A stretch of DNA of 42,461 nt from Xylophilus sp. ASV27. GTDB lineage: Bacteria; Pseudomonadota; Gammaproteobacteria; Burkholderiales; Burkholderiaceae_C. Under the pieces are notes generated by a model. It was not told the origin of the DNA. It did no database searches and worked only from the letters and a program-made list of their open reading frames with translations. The stretch's first letter is position 1; each line of letters starts with the position of its first letter. The translations under genes were made by a program, and so were the position numbers. The stretch covers positions 1 to 42,461 of the forward strand of contig NZ_JAELTO010000029.1 of the NCBI RefSeq assembly GCF_016428875.1, read 5' to 3'. Below are positions 1 to 12,098 of this stretch, in pieces.

Positions 1-117
<117 letters not shown>

Positions 118-492
118 GGCCATCACCAGCGTGTCGGTGACGCTGCCGACGAAGCTGCGCAAGGGCGCGCGCCCGGCAAGCTCCAGCTCCTTGTTCAGGA
201 AGCCGACGTCGAACGCCGCGTTGTGGATGATGATCTCGGCGCCGGCCAGGTAGTCCATCAACTCGTCGGCGACGGCCACGAACTTGGGCTTGTCACGCAG
301 GAACTCGTTGCTGATGCCGTGCACCTTGAGCGCGTCCTCGTGGCTGTCGCGCTCGGGGTTCAGGTAGTAGTGGCGGTTGTTGCCGGTCAGCTTGCGCGCC
401 ACCAGCTCGACGCAGCCGATTTCGATGATGCGGTCGCCGCCCTCGGCCGAGAGGCCGGTGGTTTCGGTATCGAGAACGATCTGGCGTGTCAT
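118..492 (-). CDS. dnaQ: DnaQ-family 3'-5' exonuclease (DNA polymerase III epsilon type), 3'-truncated
   Basis: Probable proofreading exonuclease subunit of DNA polymerase III. The first 125 codons are present. The Exo I motif DTETTG lies at residues 8-13, followed by RIIEIGCVE and HGISNEFL, and the Exo II motif is in NAAFDVGFLN. The gene runs off the genomic part of the contig at 118, so Exo III (the H..D part) and any tau/alpha-binding tail are missing. An apparent end in SLIHI is translated adapter. The start ATG at 492 lies 10 bp after the fdx stop, so it probably sits at the end of the isc transcript. A shorter DnaQ-like exonuclease cannot be excluded because the C-terminus is absent. 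Confidence 0.85.
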
Positions 493-502
493 GCGCCCTC
501 CC

Positions 503-841
503 TCAGTGGTTTTCCTTGGCGTGGTTGATCGAGTATTTGGGAATCTCGATGGTCACGTCCTCCTGCGCCAGGATGGCCTGGCAGGACAGCCGCGACTGCG
601 GCTCCAGGCCCCAGGCGCGGTCCAGCAGGTCTTCTTCGGCCTCGTCCATTTCGCCCAGCGAGCCGAAGCCCTTGCGCACCACCACGTGGCATGTGGTGCA
701 GGCGCAGCTCATGTCGCAGGCGTGTTCGATGTTGATCTTGTGTTCCAGCAGCGCTTCGCAGACGGAGGTGCCCGCAGGCGCGGTGATTTCGGCGCCCTGC
801 GGGCAGTATTCGGGATGGGGAAGGATCTTGATGACCGGCAT
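503..841 (-). CDS. fdx: [2Fe-2S] ferredoxin of the isc operon
   Basis: Adrenodoxin-type ferredoxin that supplies electrons during Fe-S cluster assembly on IscU. It is 112 aa, like the E. coli protein. Cluster cysteines fall at 42, 48, 51 and 87, with the extra Cys46 also present, the same positions as in E. coli Fdx. The acidic stretch after the cluster loop (EMDEAEEDLLD) fits a docking surface for partner proteins. It is the last isc gene, 34 bp after hscA, and is followed at once by the dnaQ-like gene. Confidence 0.96.
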   Translation of the reverse strand: MPVIKILPHPEYCPQGAEITAPAGTSVCEALLEHKINIEHACDMSCACTTCHVVVRKGFGSLGEMDEAEEDLLDRAWGLEPQSRLSCQAILAQEDVTIEIPKYSINHAKENH

Positions 842-875
842 GGCGTGATCGTGGTGGGTCTTCTTGGATGCGGTG

Positions 876-2741
<1,866 letters not shown>

Positions 2742-2771
2742 GTGCAAGTATGTTGTGGAGACCGCAACCGA

Positions 2772-3290
2772 CTATTGTCCCAGTTGCTCCTGCCGCGCAT
2801 CCACGTCCTTGGCGAAACGCGCAATGAACATGAGGGCTCTGACCTCGCGCGCGGCGGTCGCGGCATCGCCGGCCTCGTCCAGCAGGGCGGCGCAGCGCTG
2901 CAAGGCGGCGGCACGCGCGGTGTCGACCTCCTGCCGCAGGCGTTCGATGTCGGCTGCGTCCACCGCGTCTTCCAGCGCCTCGCGCCACTCCATCTGCCGC
3001 ATGAGGAATTCCGCCGGCATCGCCGTATTGCTTTCGGCCTCGATCGGCGCACCGCGCAGCTCGCACAGGTAGGCCGCCCGCTGGAGCGGGTCGCGCAGTC
3101 GCCGGTAAGCCTCATTGATGCGCACCGACCACTGCAGCGCCATGCGCTGAGCGGCACCGCCCTGGGCAGCAAAGCGGTCGGGATGGGCTTGGCGCTGCAA
3201 CTCCTTCCAGCGTGCATCCAGCACGGCACGGTCCTGCGCAAAGGTCGCGGGTACGGCGAACAGGTCGAAATCGGTGTCGTGGAGGTTCAT
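2772..3290 (-). CDS. hscB: HscB, J-domain co-chaperone
   Basis: DnaJ-type co-chaperone that brings IscU to HscA and stimulates its ATPase. It is 172 aa (E. coli 171). The N-terminal J domain holds the HPDRF motif, and the C-terminal helical IscU-binding region includes EFLMRQMEWREAL. The start ATG at 3290 agrees with the family length. An in-frame extension upstream would run through the hairpin described at 3294-3325. No good Shine-Dalgarno sequence precedes the ATG: the eight T residues of the hairpin tail end four bases before it. Confidence 0.94.
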   Translation of the reverse strand: MNLHDTDFDLFAVPATFAQDRAVLDARWKELQRQAHPDRFAAQGGAAQRMALQWSVRINEAYRRLRDPLQRAAYLCELRGAPIEAESNTAMPAEFLMRQMEWREALEDAVDAADIERLRQEVDTARAAALQRCAALLDEAGDAATAAREVRALMFIARFAKDVDARQEQLGQ

Positions 3291-3293
3291 GGC

Positions 3294-3325
3294 AAAAAAA
3301 ATGCCGCCTGCAGCTAAGCGGCGGC
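3294..3325 (-). terminator. Terminator-like hairpin between iscA and hscB
   Basis: On the minus strand GCCGCC (3325-3320) pairs with GGCGGC (3308-3303) around an 11-nt loop and is followed by A and eight T. This is the form of an intrinsic terminator, placed inside the isc operon immediately before the hscB start codon. It could lower transcription of hscBA-fdx relative to iscRSUA, or fold to hide the hscB initiation region. Function is inferred from shape only. Confidence 0.6.
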
Positions 3326-3404
3326 GTCTGCTCAGCAAACACCGCGGAACCGGGTTTGCCGGGCCGCTGGTATTGCCCTCGGGAGGGACTTGTTCAGGGT
3401 TGCC

Positions 3405-3728
3405 CTAAATCCTGAAACTCTCGCCGCAGCCGCAGCGATCCCGTTCGTTCGGGTTGTTGAAGCGAAAGCCCTCGTTCAGCCCTTCGCGCACGAAGTCCAG
3501 TTGCGTGCCGTCGATGTATGCCAGGCTCTTGGGGTCCACCATGACCTTGACGCCGTGCTCTTCGAAGACCACGTCGCCGTCCACCGGATCGTCCACATAC
3601 TCCAGCTTGTACGCGAGGCCCGAGCAGCCCGTGGTCTTCACGCCCAGTCGCACGCCCAGGCCGCGCCCGCGCTTGCTCAGGTAGCGGTTGACATGCCGTG
3701 CAGCGGCTTCGGTCAGCGTGATGGCCAT
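3405..3728 (-). CDS. iscA: IscA, A-type Fe-S cluster carrier
   Basis: A-type carrier that accepts clusters from IscU and delivers them, mainly as [4Fe-4S], to apo-enzymes. It is 107 aa, the E. coli length, with the three ligand cysteines at 35, 99 and 101 (the CGC pair near the C-terminus). The start at 3728 ([12 protein letters not shown]) is supported by family length. The ATG lies 1 bp after the iscU stop, so the two are probably translationally coupled. Confidence 0.95.
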   Translation of the reverse strand: MAITLTEAAARHVNRYLSKRGRGLGVRLGVKTTGCSGLAYKLEYVDDPVDGDVVFEEHGVKVMVDPKSLAYIDGTQLDFVREGLNEGFRFNNPNERDRCGCGESFRI

Positions 3729-3729
3729 T

Positions 3730-4131
3730 TCAGTGGGCGGCGGCGAGCGCCACGCTCTTCTTCTTGTAGTCTTCGACTGCGGCCTTGATCGCATCCTCGG
3801 CCAGGATCGAGCAATGGATCTTCACCGGCGGCAGGGCCAGCTCCTCGGCGATCACGCTGTTCTTGAGCGCCGCCGCTTCGTCCAGCGTCTTGCCCTTGAC
3901 CCACTCGGTGACGAGCGAGGAAGACGCAATGGCAGAGCCGCAGCCGTAGGTCTTGAAGCGCGCGTCCTCGATCACCCCGGTCTCCGGGTTGACCTTGATC
4001 TGCAGCTTCATCACGTCGCCGCAAGCCGGTGCGCCGACCATGCCGGTGCCGACGGTGTCGTCACCCTTGTCGAACGAACCGACATTGCGGGGATTTTCGT
4101 AGTGGTCTATGACCTTCTGGGAATAAGCCAT
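3730..4131 (-). CDS. iscU: IscU, Fe-S cluster scaffold
   Basis: Scaffold on which IscS-derived sulfur and iron form the nascent [2Fe-2S] cluster. It is 133 aa. Ligand cysteines are at 37, 64 and 107, with the conserved Asp39 after the first (ACGDV). The HscA recognition motif LPPVK lies at 100-104, just before Cys107. The gene follows iscS with a 45-bp gap and abuts iscA. Confidence 0.97.
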   Translation of the reverse strand: MAYSQKVIDHYENPRNVGSFDKGDDTVGTGMVGAPACGDVMKLQIKVNPETGVIEDARFKTYGCGSAIASSSLVTEWVKGKTLDEAAALKNSVIAEELALPPVKIHCSILAEDAIKAAVEDYKKKSVALAAAH

Positions 4132-4176
4132 GATGGGTACCTCTTCGATTCTGTGTTCTGGAAACCGCGGCAGGCT

Positions 4177-5397
4177 TCAGTGTGCCGCCCACTGGATAGT
4201 GCTGATGTCCACGCCGTCCTGGTACATCTCCCAGAGCGGGCTCAACTCGCGCAGCTTGGCTACGTTGTGCTTGATGGTGGAGATCGCATAGTCGATCTCC
4301 TCCTCGGTCGTGAAGCGGCCGATGGTCATGCGCAGGCTGCTGTGGGCCAGTTCGTCGCTGCGGCCGAGCGCGCGAAGCACATAGCTGGGCTCCAGGCTGG
4401 CGGACGTGCAGGCCGAGCCGGATGACACCGCCAGGCCCTTGATGCCCATGATCAGCGATTCGCCCTCGACGAAGTTGAAGCTCATGTTCAGGTTCTGCGG
4501 CACGCGGTGCTCCAGGCTGCCGTTGATGAACACCTGCTCGATGTCCTTGAGACCGTCGAGCAGGCGCTGCTGCAGCGCGCGGGCCTTGGCGTTCACCTCG
4601 GCCATTTCCAGCTTGATGATGCGGAAGGCTTCGCCCATGCCTACGATCTGGTGGGTGGGCAGCGTGCCCGAGCGCATGCCGCGCTCATGGCCGCCGCCAT
4701 GAATCTGCGCCTCCAGCCGCACGCGGGGCTTGCGGCGCACGTACAGCGCACCCACGCCCTTGGGACCGTAGGTCTTGTGCGCCGTCATGCTCATCAGGTC
4801 GATCGGCAGCACCTTCATGTCTATGTCCACACGGCCGGTGGCTTGCGCGGCATCCACATGGAACAAGATGCCCTTCTCCCGGCACAGGGCGCCAATGGCG
4901 GGGATGTCCTGGATCACGCCGATTTCGTTGTTCACGAACAGCACGCTGATCAGGATGGTGTCGGGGCGGATGGCCGCCCTGAGCTGCTCGAGATCGACCA
5001 GGCCGTCTTCTTGGACGTCCAGGTAGGTCACATCGAAACCCTGGCGCTCCAGCTCGCGCATGGTGTCGAGCACGGCTTTGTGCTCGGTCTTGAGCGTGAT
5101 GAGATGCTTGCCCTTGGACTTGTAGAACTGGGCCGCGCCCTTCAGGGCCAGATTGATCGACTCGGTGGCGCCGCTGGTCCACACGATCTCGCGCGGATCC
5201 GCACCGATGAGGTCTGCCACATAGCCACGGGACTTCTCGACCACCTCTTCGGCCTCCCAGCCCCAGGCGTGGCTGCGGGAAGCCGGATTGCCGAAATGCT
5301 CGCGCAACCAGGGAATCATCGCGTCGACGACGCGCGGATCGACCGGCGTGGTCGCGCCATAGTCAAGGTAGATCGGGAAATGCGGAGTCATGTCCAT
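4177..5397 (-). CDS. iscS: IscS, cysteine desulfurase
   Basis: PLP-dependent enzyme that converts cysteine to alanine and a persulfide, the sulfur donor for Fe-S clusters and tRNA thiolation. About 406 aa (E. coli 404). The Schiff-base lysine is in [10 protein letters not shown], and the catalytic mobile-loop cysteine is in [10 protein letters not shown]. The C-terminal partner-binding segment ([12 protein letters not shown]) is intact. Two ATGs six bases apart are possible (5397 and 5391). I prefer 5397 because an AGAG lies six bases before it. A TTG at 5412 is also open but less likely. iscR precedes it by about 90 bp. Confidence 0.96.
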   Translation of the reverse strand: MDMTPHFPIYLDYGATTPVDPRVVDAMIPWLREHFGNPASRSHAWGWEAEEVVEKSRGYVADLIGADPREIVWTSGATESINLALKGAAQFYKSKGKHLITLKTEHKAVLDTMRELERQGFDVTYLDVQEDGLVDLEQLRAAIRPDTILISVLFVNNEIGVIQDIPAIGALCREKGILFHVDAAQATGRVDIDMKVLPIDLMSMTAHKTYGPKGVGALYVRRKPRVRLEAQIHGGGHERGMRSGTLPTHQIVGMGEAFRIIKLEMAEVNAKARALQQRLLDGLKDIEQVFINGSLEHRVPQNLNMSFNFVEGESLIMGIKGLAVSSGSACTSASLEPSYVLRALGRSDELAHSSLRMTIGRFTTEEEIDYAISTIKHNVAKLRELSPLWEMYQDGVDISTIQWAAH

Positions 5398-5486
5398 GGC
5401 TAACTCTGTCAAGGCTGGCTATCTGGCTGGCGGGGAAAGCAGGTTCGGCCGGGCAGCCCCCTCAGGGGCCTACACAGGTCCGTTCC

Positions 5487-6023
5487 TCAGGATTTGGCGA
5501 AGACGTTGCCGAGGGCAAACACCGAATTCGGCGCATTCACGCGAATCGGCTTGACCACGGGCGCACTCGAAATGGCGCGCCGGACCACGGGCTTGTCCTC
5601 GATCTGCACGCCCTTGGCAATCTGCTCATCCACCAGCTTTTGCAGGGTGACGGAATCCAGGAACTCCACCATGCGCTGGTTGAGCGACGCCCACAGCTCG
5701 TGCGTCATGCAACGGCCGGCTTCGCCCAGGCAGTTTTCCTTGCCGCCGCAGTGGGTGGCGTCGATCGGCTCGTCGACCGACACGATGATGTCGGCCACCG
5801 TGATGTCGGCCGCCTTGCGGCCGAGCGTGTAGCCGCCGCCCGGACCACGGGTGGATTCGACCAGTTCATGGCGGCGCAGCTTGCCAAACAGCTGTTCCAG
5901 GTAGGACAGCGAGATTTGCTGGCGCTGGCTGATGGCAGCGAGGGTGACCGGACCATTGTTCTGGCGCAGGGCCAGGTCGATCATGGCGGTCACGGCGAAA
6001 CGACCTTTGGTTGTGAGACGCAT
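5487..6023 (-). CDS. iscR: IscR, Rrf2-family Fe-S-sensing regulator
   Basis: Transcription factor that represses isc when it carries a [2Fe-2S] cluster and, as apo-protein, regulates a second set of sites. The 178 residues have an N-terminal winged helix (MRLTTKGRFAV... SYLEQLFGKLRR). Cluster ligands are Cys92, Cys98, Cys105 and probably His108, a spacing one residue longer than in E. coli (92/98/104/107). The C-terminal tail after about residue 135 is basic and not conserved with E. coli. First gene of the isc operon. A possible IscR site lies about 140 bp upstream. Confidence 0.95.
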   Translation of the reverse strand: MRLTTKGRFAVTAMIDLALRQNNGPVTLAAISQRQQISLSYLEQLFGKLRRHELVESTRGPGGGYTLGRKAADITVADIIVSVDEPIDATHCGGKENCLGEAGRCMTHELWASLNQRMVEFLDSVTLQKLVDEQIAKGVQIEDKPVVRRAISSAPVVKPIRVNAPNSVFALGNVFAKS

Positions 6024-6160
6024 GTCAGCTCCTTATTGGCTGTTGCTTTTTCAAAACACCCGGGAAGCCCGCTATTGCAGGCCTCGACCGGGGTACCGTC
6101 TCCACCCTTACTCCCACGCTCCGCAAGGGAGGCGGGAGCCCTTCATCACAGGGCATTGTT

Positions 6161-6183
6161 GTTGAGTATTTCCGTCAAGTATA
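6161..6183 (-). promoter_or_regulatory. Possible IscR-type operator and promoter upstream of iscR
   Basis: On the minus strand a TATACT hexamer runs into TTGACGGAAATACTC. The run ATACTTGAC..AA.TACTC resembles class 1 IscR sites, and TATACT could be a -10 box. The uvrB gene ends at 6238, so this is the only space for an isc promoter. No matching -35 box is convincing and the half-site after TACTC is degenerate, so this is a suggestion only. Confidence 0.35.
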
Positions 6184-6237
6184 GCACAAGACCCAGGGCG
6201 CATGTCGGGAAAGACTTCCATTCCTGCCTGCGACCGG

Positions 6238-8343
<2,106 letters not shown>

Positions 8344-8462
8344 GGTGGACACAAACTGTACAGGCAGGGCTGGAACGCCGGGCGTAGGTAAAATTGCAGA
8401 TTGGCCCGCACTCCTGTGATTCAAGGCGGCCCGCCCCTCCCTCTCTCAAGGACTTTTCTCCC

Positions 8463-9659
8463 ATGTCTCTCTTCACCGCCGTCGAGATGGCGCCGCGCGA
8501 CCCGATCCTGGGCCTCAACGAGCAATTCGCCACGGACACCAACCCACAGAAGGTTAACCTGGGCGTGGGCGTCTACTTTGACGACAACGGCAAGCTGCCC
8601 CTGCTGCAGTGCGTGCAGGAGGCCGAGAAGCGCATGATGGCCACCCCCACGGCGCGCGGCTACCTGCCGATCGACGGCATCGCCGCCTACGACACGGCCG
8701 TGAAGCACCTGGTGTTCGGCGCCGACAGCGAGCCGGTGACCTCCGGCCGCGTCGCCACGATCCAGGCCCTTGGCGGCACCGGCGGCCTGAAGGTCGGAGC
8801 CGACTTTCTCAAGAAGCTCAACCCCGACGCCAAGGTGCTGATCAGCGACCCGAGCTGGGAAAACCACCGCGCGCTATTCACCAACGCCGGCTTCGAAGTC
8901 GAGAGCTACCCCTACTACGACGCGGCCAAGCGCGGCATCAATTTCGACGGCATGCTGGCCGCACTCAATGCGGCACCGGCCGGCACCATCGTCGTGCTGC
9001 ACGCCTGCTGCCACAACCCCACCGGCTACGACATCACCGCGGCCCAGTGGGACCAGGTGGTCGCGGCCGTCAAGGCCAAAGGGCTCGTGGCCTTCCTCGA
9101 CATGGCCTACCAGGGCTTTGGCTACGGGCTCAAGGAAGATGGCGCGGCCGTCGCCAAGTTCGTCGAAGCCGGCCTGACCTTCTTCGTCTCGACCTCGTTC
9201 TCCAAGAGCTTCAGCCTGTACGGCGAGCGCGTCGGCGCCCTGTCGGTCCTGTGCGAGAACAAGGAAGAGGCCAGCCGTGTGCTGTCGCAGCTCAAGATCG
9301 CCATCCGCACCAACTACAGCAACCCACCCACCCACGGCGGCGCCGTGGTGGCCGCGGTGCTGGGCAACACCGAACTGCGCGCCCTGTGGGAGAAGGAACT
9401 CGGCGAGATGCGCGTGCGCATCAAGGCCATGCGCCAGAAGCTGGTCGACGGCCTCAAGGCCGCGGGTGTCCAGCAGGACATGTCCTTCATCGTCCAGCAG
9501 ATCGGCATGTTCAGCTACTCGGGCCTCAGCAAGGACCAGATGGTGCGCCTGCGCAGCGAATTCGGCGTCTATGGCACGGACACCGGCCGCATGTGCGTCG
9601 CCGCGCTCAACAGCAAGAACATCGACTACGTCTGCGCCGCCATCGCCAAGGTGGTATGA
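8463..9659 (+). CDS. Aspartate/aromatic amino-acid aminotransferase (class I, AspC/TyrB type)
   Basis: PLP-dependent transaminase. Aspartate, tyrosine and phenylalanine with 2-oxoglutarate are the expected substrates. It is 398 aa, normal for the family. The PLP lysine is Lys248 in SFSKSFSLYGERVGAL. The HNPTG motif at 184-188 and Asp213 (FLDMAYQGF) contact the cofactor. AAGGA lies about ten bases before the ATG at 8463. An in-frame ATG at 8394 would lengthen it without matching the family. It is divergent from uvrB and followed by an intrinsic terminator. Sequence alone does not separate AspC from TyrB specificity. Confidence 0.92.
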   Translation: MSLFTAVEMAPRDPILGLNEQFATDTNPQKVNLGVGVYFDDNGKLPLLQCVQEAEKRMMATPTARGYLPIDGIAAYDTAVKHLVFGADSEPVTSGRVATIQALGGTGGLKVGADFLKKLNPDAKVLISDPSWENHRALFTNAGFEVESYPYYDAAKRGINFDGMLAALNAAPAGTIVVLHACCHNPTGYDITAAQWDQVVAAVKAKGLVAFLDMAYQGFGYGLKEDGAAVAKFVEAGLTFFVSTSFSKSFSLYGERVGALSVLCENKEEASRVLSQLKIAIRTNYSNPPTHGGAVVAAVLGNTELRALWEKELGEMRVRIKAMRQKLVDGLKAAGVQQDMSFIVQQIGMFSYSGLSKDQMVRLRSEFGVYGTDTGRMCVAALNSKNIDYVCAAIAKVV

Positions 9660-9740
9660 GAGGCTGGGATCCCATGCCCGCAGGAGCCGCACCACGCCGT
9701 CCTGATGATTGGCATGGCGGCAACACCGCATGTACATTGG

Positions 9741-9763
9741 AGCCGCCTTTGGGCGGCTTTTTT
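9741..9763 (+). terminator. Intrinsic terminator after the aminotransferase gene
   Basis: A 7-bp perfect stem AGCCGCC / GGCGGCT with a four-base loop (TTTG) is followed by six T. It ends the single-gene aminotransferase transcript. The rest of the 303-bp gap to phaZ (9660-9962) holds a degenerate repeat copy (9778-9840) and the palindrome at 9932-9942. I see no gene in it. Confidence 0.9.
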
Positions 9764-9777
9764 AATGGGCGTTTTCC

Positions 9778-9840
9778 TGCACATGTAAAAAGCATCCAGA
9801 TGCTTATAACTGAAAGGCTTTTTGCTATCCAATCAATAGC
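9778..9840 (-). repeat. Degenerate Comamonadaceae-type GCTAT..ATAGC element, copy A
   Basis: Read on the minus strand: GCTATTGATTGGATAGC, then AAAAAGCC, then an AT-rich tail ending in GCTTTTTACA. It shares the hairpin head and AAGCC segment with the copies at 15303, 18651, 19577 and 33933. It is the most divergent of the five after the head. The tail contains a second small inverted repeat (AGCATC / GATGCT). Confidence 0.45.
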
Positions 9841-9931
9841 CATTAGGTCTACAAGAATCTGCGTTTCCGGGCTGCATCCCAGACGCGATCCTGCAACTTG
9901 CAGTTCAATACAGTCTGCACCCGGTGCTATA

Positions 9932-9942
9932 TTGCACTGCAA
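9932..9942 (+). promoter_or_regulatory. TTGC-N3-GCAA palindrome before phaZ
   Basis: The sequence TTGCACTGCAA is a palindrome with a three-base centre, 20 bases before the phaZ ATG. TGC-rich palindromes of this kind are the usual targets of PhaR, the PHB-responsive repressor of phasin and PHA genes. The position next to a PHB depolymerase gene makes that reading attractive, but phaR is not in the window. Confidence 0.35.
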
Positions 9943-9962
9943 CAATCCCACGACAACACAGC

Positions 9963-11291
9963 ATGCTCTACCATTTCTACGAGGCCCAGCGCTCCATGAT
10001 GGAGCCGTTTGCGGACTTTGCACTTGCCGCCTCCAAGGTCTACAGCAATCCGCTGACGATCATGGGCCAGATGCCGTTCGCCCAGCGCATCTCTGCTGGC
10101 TACGAACTTCTGCACCGGCTGGGCAAGGACTACGAGAAGCCCGTGTTCGGCATCCGGACGGTCAAAGTGGATGACAGCGAGGTGGTCATCCACGAAAGCG
10201 TCGATCTCGACAAGCCCTTCTGCGAACTGCGGCGCTTCAAGCGCTTCACGGACGACCAGGAGGTGCTCGCGCGCATGAAGGCCCAGCCCGTGGTGCTGGT
10301 GGTGGCTCCGCTGTCAGGACACTACGCCACCCTGCTGCGCGATACCGTGCGCGCCCTGTTGCGCGACCACAAGGTCTACATCACCGACTGGAAGAATGCC
10401 CGGCTGGTGCCACTGTCCGAAGGTGAATTCCACCTCGACGACTACGTCAACTACGTTCAGGAATTCATACGCCACCTGCAGACCCGCCATGGCAACTGCC
10501 ACGTCATCAGCGTCTGCCAGCCCACCGTGCCCGTGCTGGCCGCCGTGTCGCTGATGGCGTCCCGCGGGGAAACGACGCCGCTCACCATGACGATGATGGG
10601 CGGCCCGATCGACGCCCGCAAGTCGCCGACCGCGGTGAACAATCTGGCGATGAACAAGAGCTACGAGTGGTTCGAGAACAACGTCATCTACCGCGTGCCA
10701 AGCAACTTCCCCGGCGCCGAGCGCCGCGTATACCCCGGCTTCCTGCAGCACACCGGCTTCGTCGCGATGAACCCGGACCGGCATGCCTCGAGCCACTATG
10801 ACTATTTCAAGGACCTGCTCAAGGGTGACGACGTCAGCGCCGAGGCGCACCGCAAGTTCTATGACGAGTACAACGCCGTGCTCGACATGGATGCGGACTA
10901 TTACCTCGAAACCATCCGCACCGTGTTCCAGGATTTCAAGCTGGTCCACGGCACCTGGGACGTGCGCGGGCCGGACGGCCGGATCGAACGCGTGCGCCCG
11001 CAGGACATCACAGGCTCCGCGCTGCTGACGGTCGAGGGCGAGCTCGACGACATCTCGGGCTCGGGCCAGACCGCCGCGGCGCACGACCTGTGCACCGGCA
11101 TTCCGGCCGAGCGGCGCCAGCACCTGGAAGCCAAGGGCGCCGGCCACTATGGCATTTTCAGCGGGCGCCGCTGGCGCGACATCGTGTACCCGCAGGTGCG
11201 CGACTTCATACGCGTGCATGACAACGAGGCACAGGATCCGGCAGCCCCCACCGCGGACAGGCCGGACAGCGCCACGGCCAAGGCGGCGTGA
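9963..11291 (+). CDS. phaZ: Intracellular poly(3-hydroxybutyrate) depolymerase
   Basis: Hydrolyses the stored polyester PHB in the cytoplasm. It is 442 aa from the ATG at 9963 ([20 protein letters not shown], the usual N-terminus of this family). Members use a cysteine nucleophile instead of the serine of lipases. Here it is Cys185 in SVCQPT. The acid ([10 protein letters not shown]) and histidine ([10 protein letters not shown]) of the triad follow in the last quarter. The Ala/Pro/Asp-rich tail after about residue 415 is probably disordered. Its stop overlaps the GTG of the next gene by four bases, so the ferredoxin is likely co-expressed. Confidence 0.93.
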   Translation: MLYHFYEAQRSMMEPFADFALAASKVYSNPLTIMGQMPFAQRISAGYELLHRLGKDYEKPVFGIRTVKVDDSEVVIHESVDLDKPFCELRRFKRFTDDQEVLARMKAQPVVLVVAPLSGHYATLLRDTVRALLRDHKVYITDWKNARLVPLSEGEFHLDDYVNYVQEFIRHLQTRHGNCHVISVCQPTVPVLAAVSLMASRGETTPLTMTMMGGPIDARKSPTAVNNLAMNKSYEWFENNVIYRVPSNFPGAERRVYPGFLQHTGFVAMNPDRHASSHYDYFKDLLKGDDVSAEAHRKFYDEYNAVLDMDADYYLETIRTVFQDFKLVHGTWDVRGPDGRIERVRPQDITGSALLTVEGELDDISGSGQTAAAHDLCTGIPAERRQHLEAKGAGHYGIFSGRRWRDIVYPQVRDFIRVHDNEAQDPAAPTADRPDSATAKAA

Positions 11292-11917
11292 GCCTCACGG
11301 CCGGTCCCGACACCCTGGCCGCGCGCATCGACGCGGCACTTCCGCAGACGCAGTGCACCCGCTGCGGCTACCCTGACTGCACGGGATACGCACAGGCGAT
11401 TGCAGCCGGCGCGGCGGAGATCAACCAGTGCCCGCCCGGCGGCGCCGAGGGCATCGCCCGGCTCGCGCGCATCACCGGCCGCCCGACCCTGCCGCTGGAC
11501 CCGGCCTTCGGCCAGGAAGGTCCGCGCCAACTGGCAGTGATCGACGAGGCCTGGTGCATAGGCTGCACGCTGTGCCTGGACGCCTGCCCGACCGACGCCA
11601 TCCTGGGCAGCAACAAGCGCATGCACACGGTGATCGAGGCCCACTGCACGGGCTGCGAGCTGTGCATTCCGGTCTGCCCTGTCGACTGCATCGCGCTCGA
11701 GGTCGCGACACCGGGCCGCAGTGGCTGGCAAGCCTGGTCACAGACACAAGCCGATGTCGCGCGGCAGCGCTACCAGCAGCACCGCCGGCGCCGCGATGCG
11801 GCGCAGCGCGAAGTCCAGGAAGCACCTGCCGCCGACACACGCAAACGCTCCATCGTCGAAGCCGCCCTGGCACGCGCCCGTGCCGCCACGCAACGCGCGC
11901 CTGCCGACAAGCCATGA
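11288..11917 (+). CDS. rnfB: RnfB-like ferredoxin with one [4Fe-4S] Fe-S domain and two [4Fe-4S] ferredoxin motifs
   Basis: Electron carrier of the RnfB/RsxB family, 209 aa from a GTG inside the phaZ stop (GTGA). The first cluster motif is CTRCGYPDC with a fourth Cys48 (C23, C26, C31, C48). Two ferredoxin repeats follow, C90/93/96/100 and C120/123/126/130. The N-terminal membrane anchor of true RnfB is missing, and no other rnf genes are here, so it is a soluble single-gene form as is common in Burkholderiales. The C-terminal third is Arg/Ala-rich and low in complexity. Its redox partner cannot be told from the sequence. Confidence 0.85.
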   Translation: MSLTAGPDTLAARIDAALPQTQCTRCGYPDCTGYAQAIAAGAAEINQCPPGGAEGIARLARITGRPTLPLDPAFGQEGPRQLAVIDEAWCIGCTLCLDACPTDAILGSNKRMHTVIEAHCTGCELCIPVCPVDCIALEVATPGRSGWQAWSQTQADVARQRYQQHRRRRDAAQREVQEAPAADTRKRSIVEAALARARAATQRAPADKP

Positions 11918-11936
11918 CCTCGATGCCTTGCGCATC

Positions 11937-12098
11937 CATGGCGTCGCCTCGCTTGCCGGCGTGATGCTGGCCTATGCGAGTGCCGGCACGCAGGCCGTCC
12001 GACTCCTCCCGCAGCGCGGCCTCACGGCCATGAACCGCGGCTGCGCAGCCGGCATGTGGCTGCTGGCGGCCACGCTCGCGTTCTGGCGCCGGCCCTAG
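11937..12098 (+). pseudogene. Possible C-terminal remnant of a LysE/RhtB-family exporter
   Basis: The reading frame gives two short hydrophobic stretches around RLLPQRGLTAMNRGCAAG. This is how LysE/RhtB exporters end: a helix, a loop with a W/MNR motif, a last helix and a basic tail (FWRRP). No convincing start codon, signal or N-terminal two thirds are present, because upstream in this frame lies rnfB coding sequence in another frame. The stop overlaps the convergent chemoreceptor stop by four bases. It may also be a chance open frame. Confidence 0.35.

Noticed and set aside
8356-8363. CTGTACAG near uvrB as an SOS (LexA) box
   Set aside because: A LexA site needs CTGT-N8-ACAG. Here the two halves touch, so the spacing is wrong.
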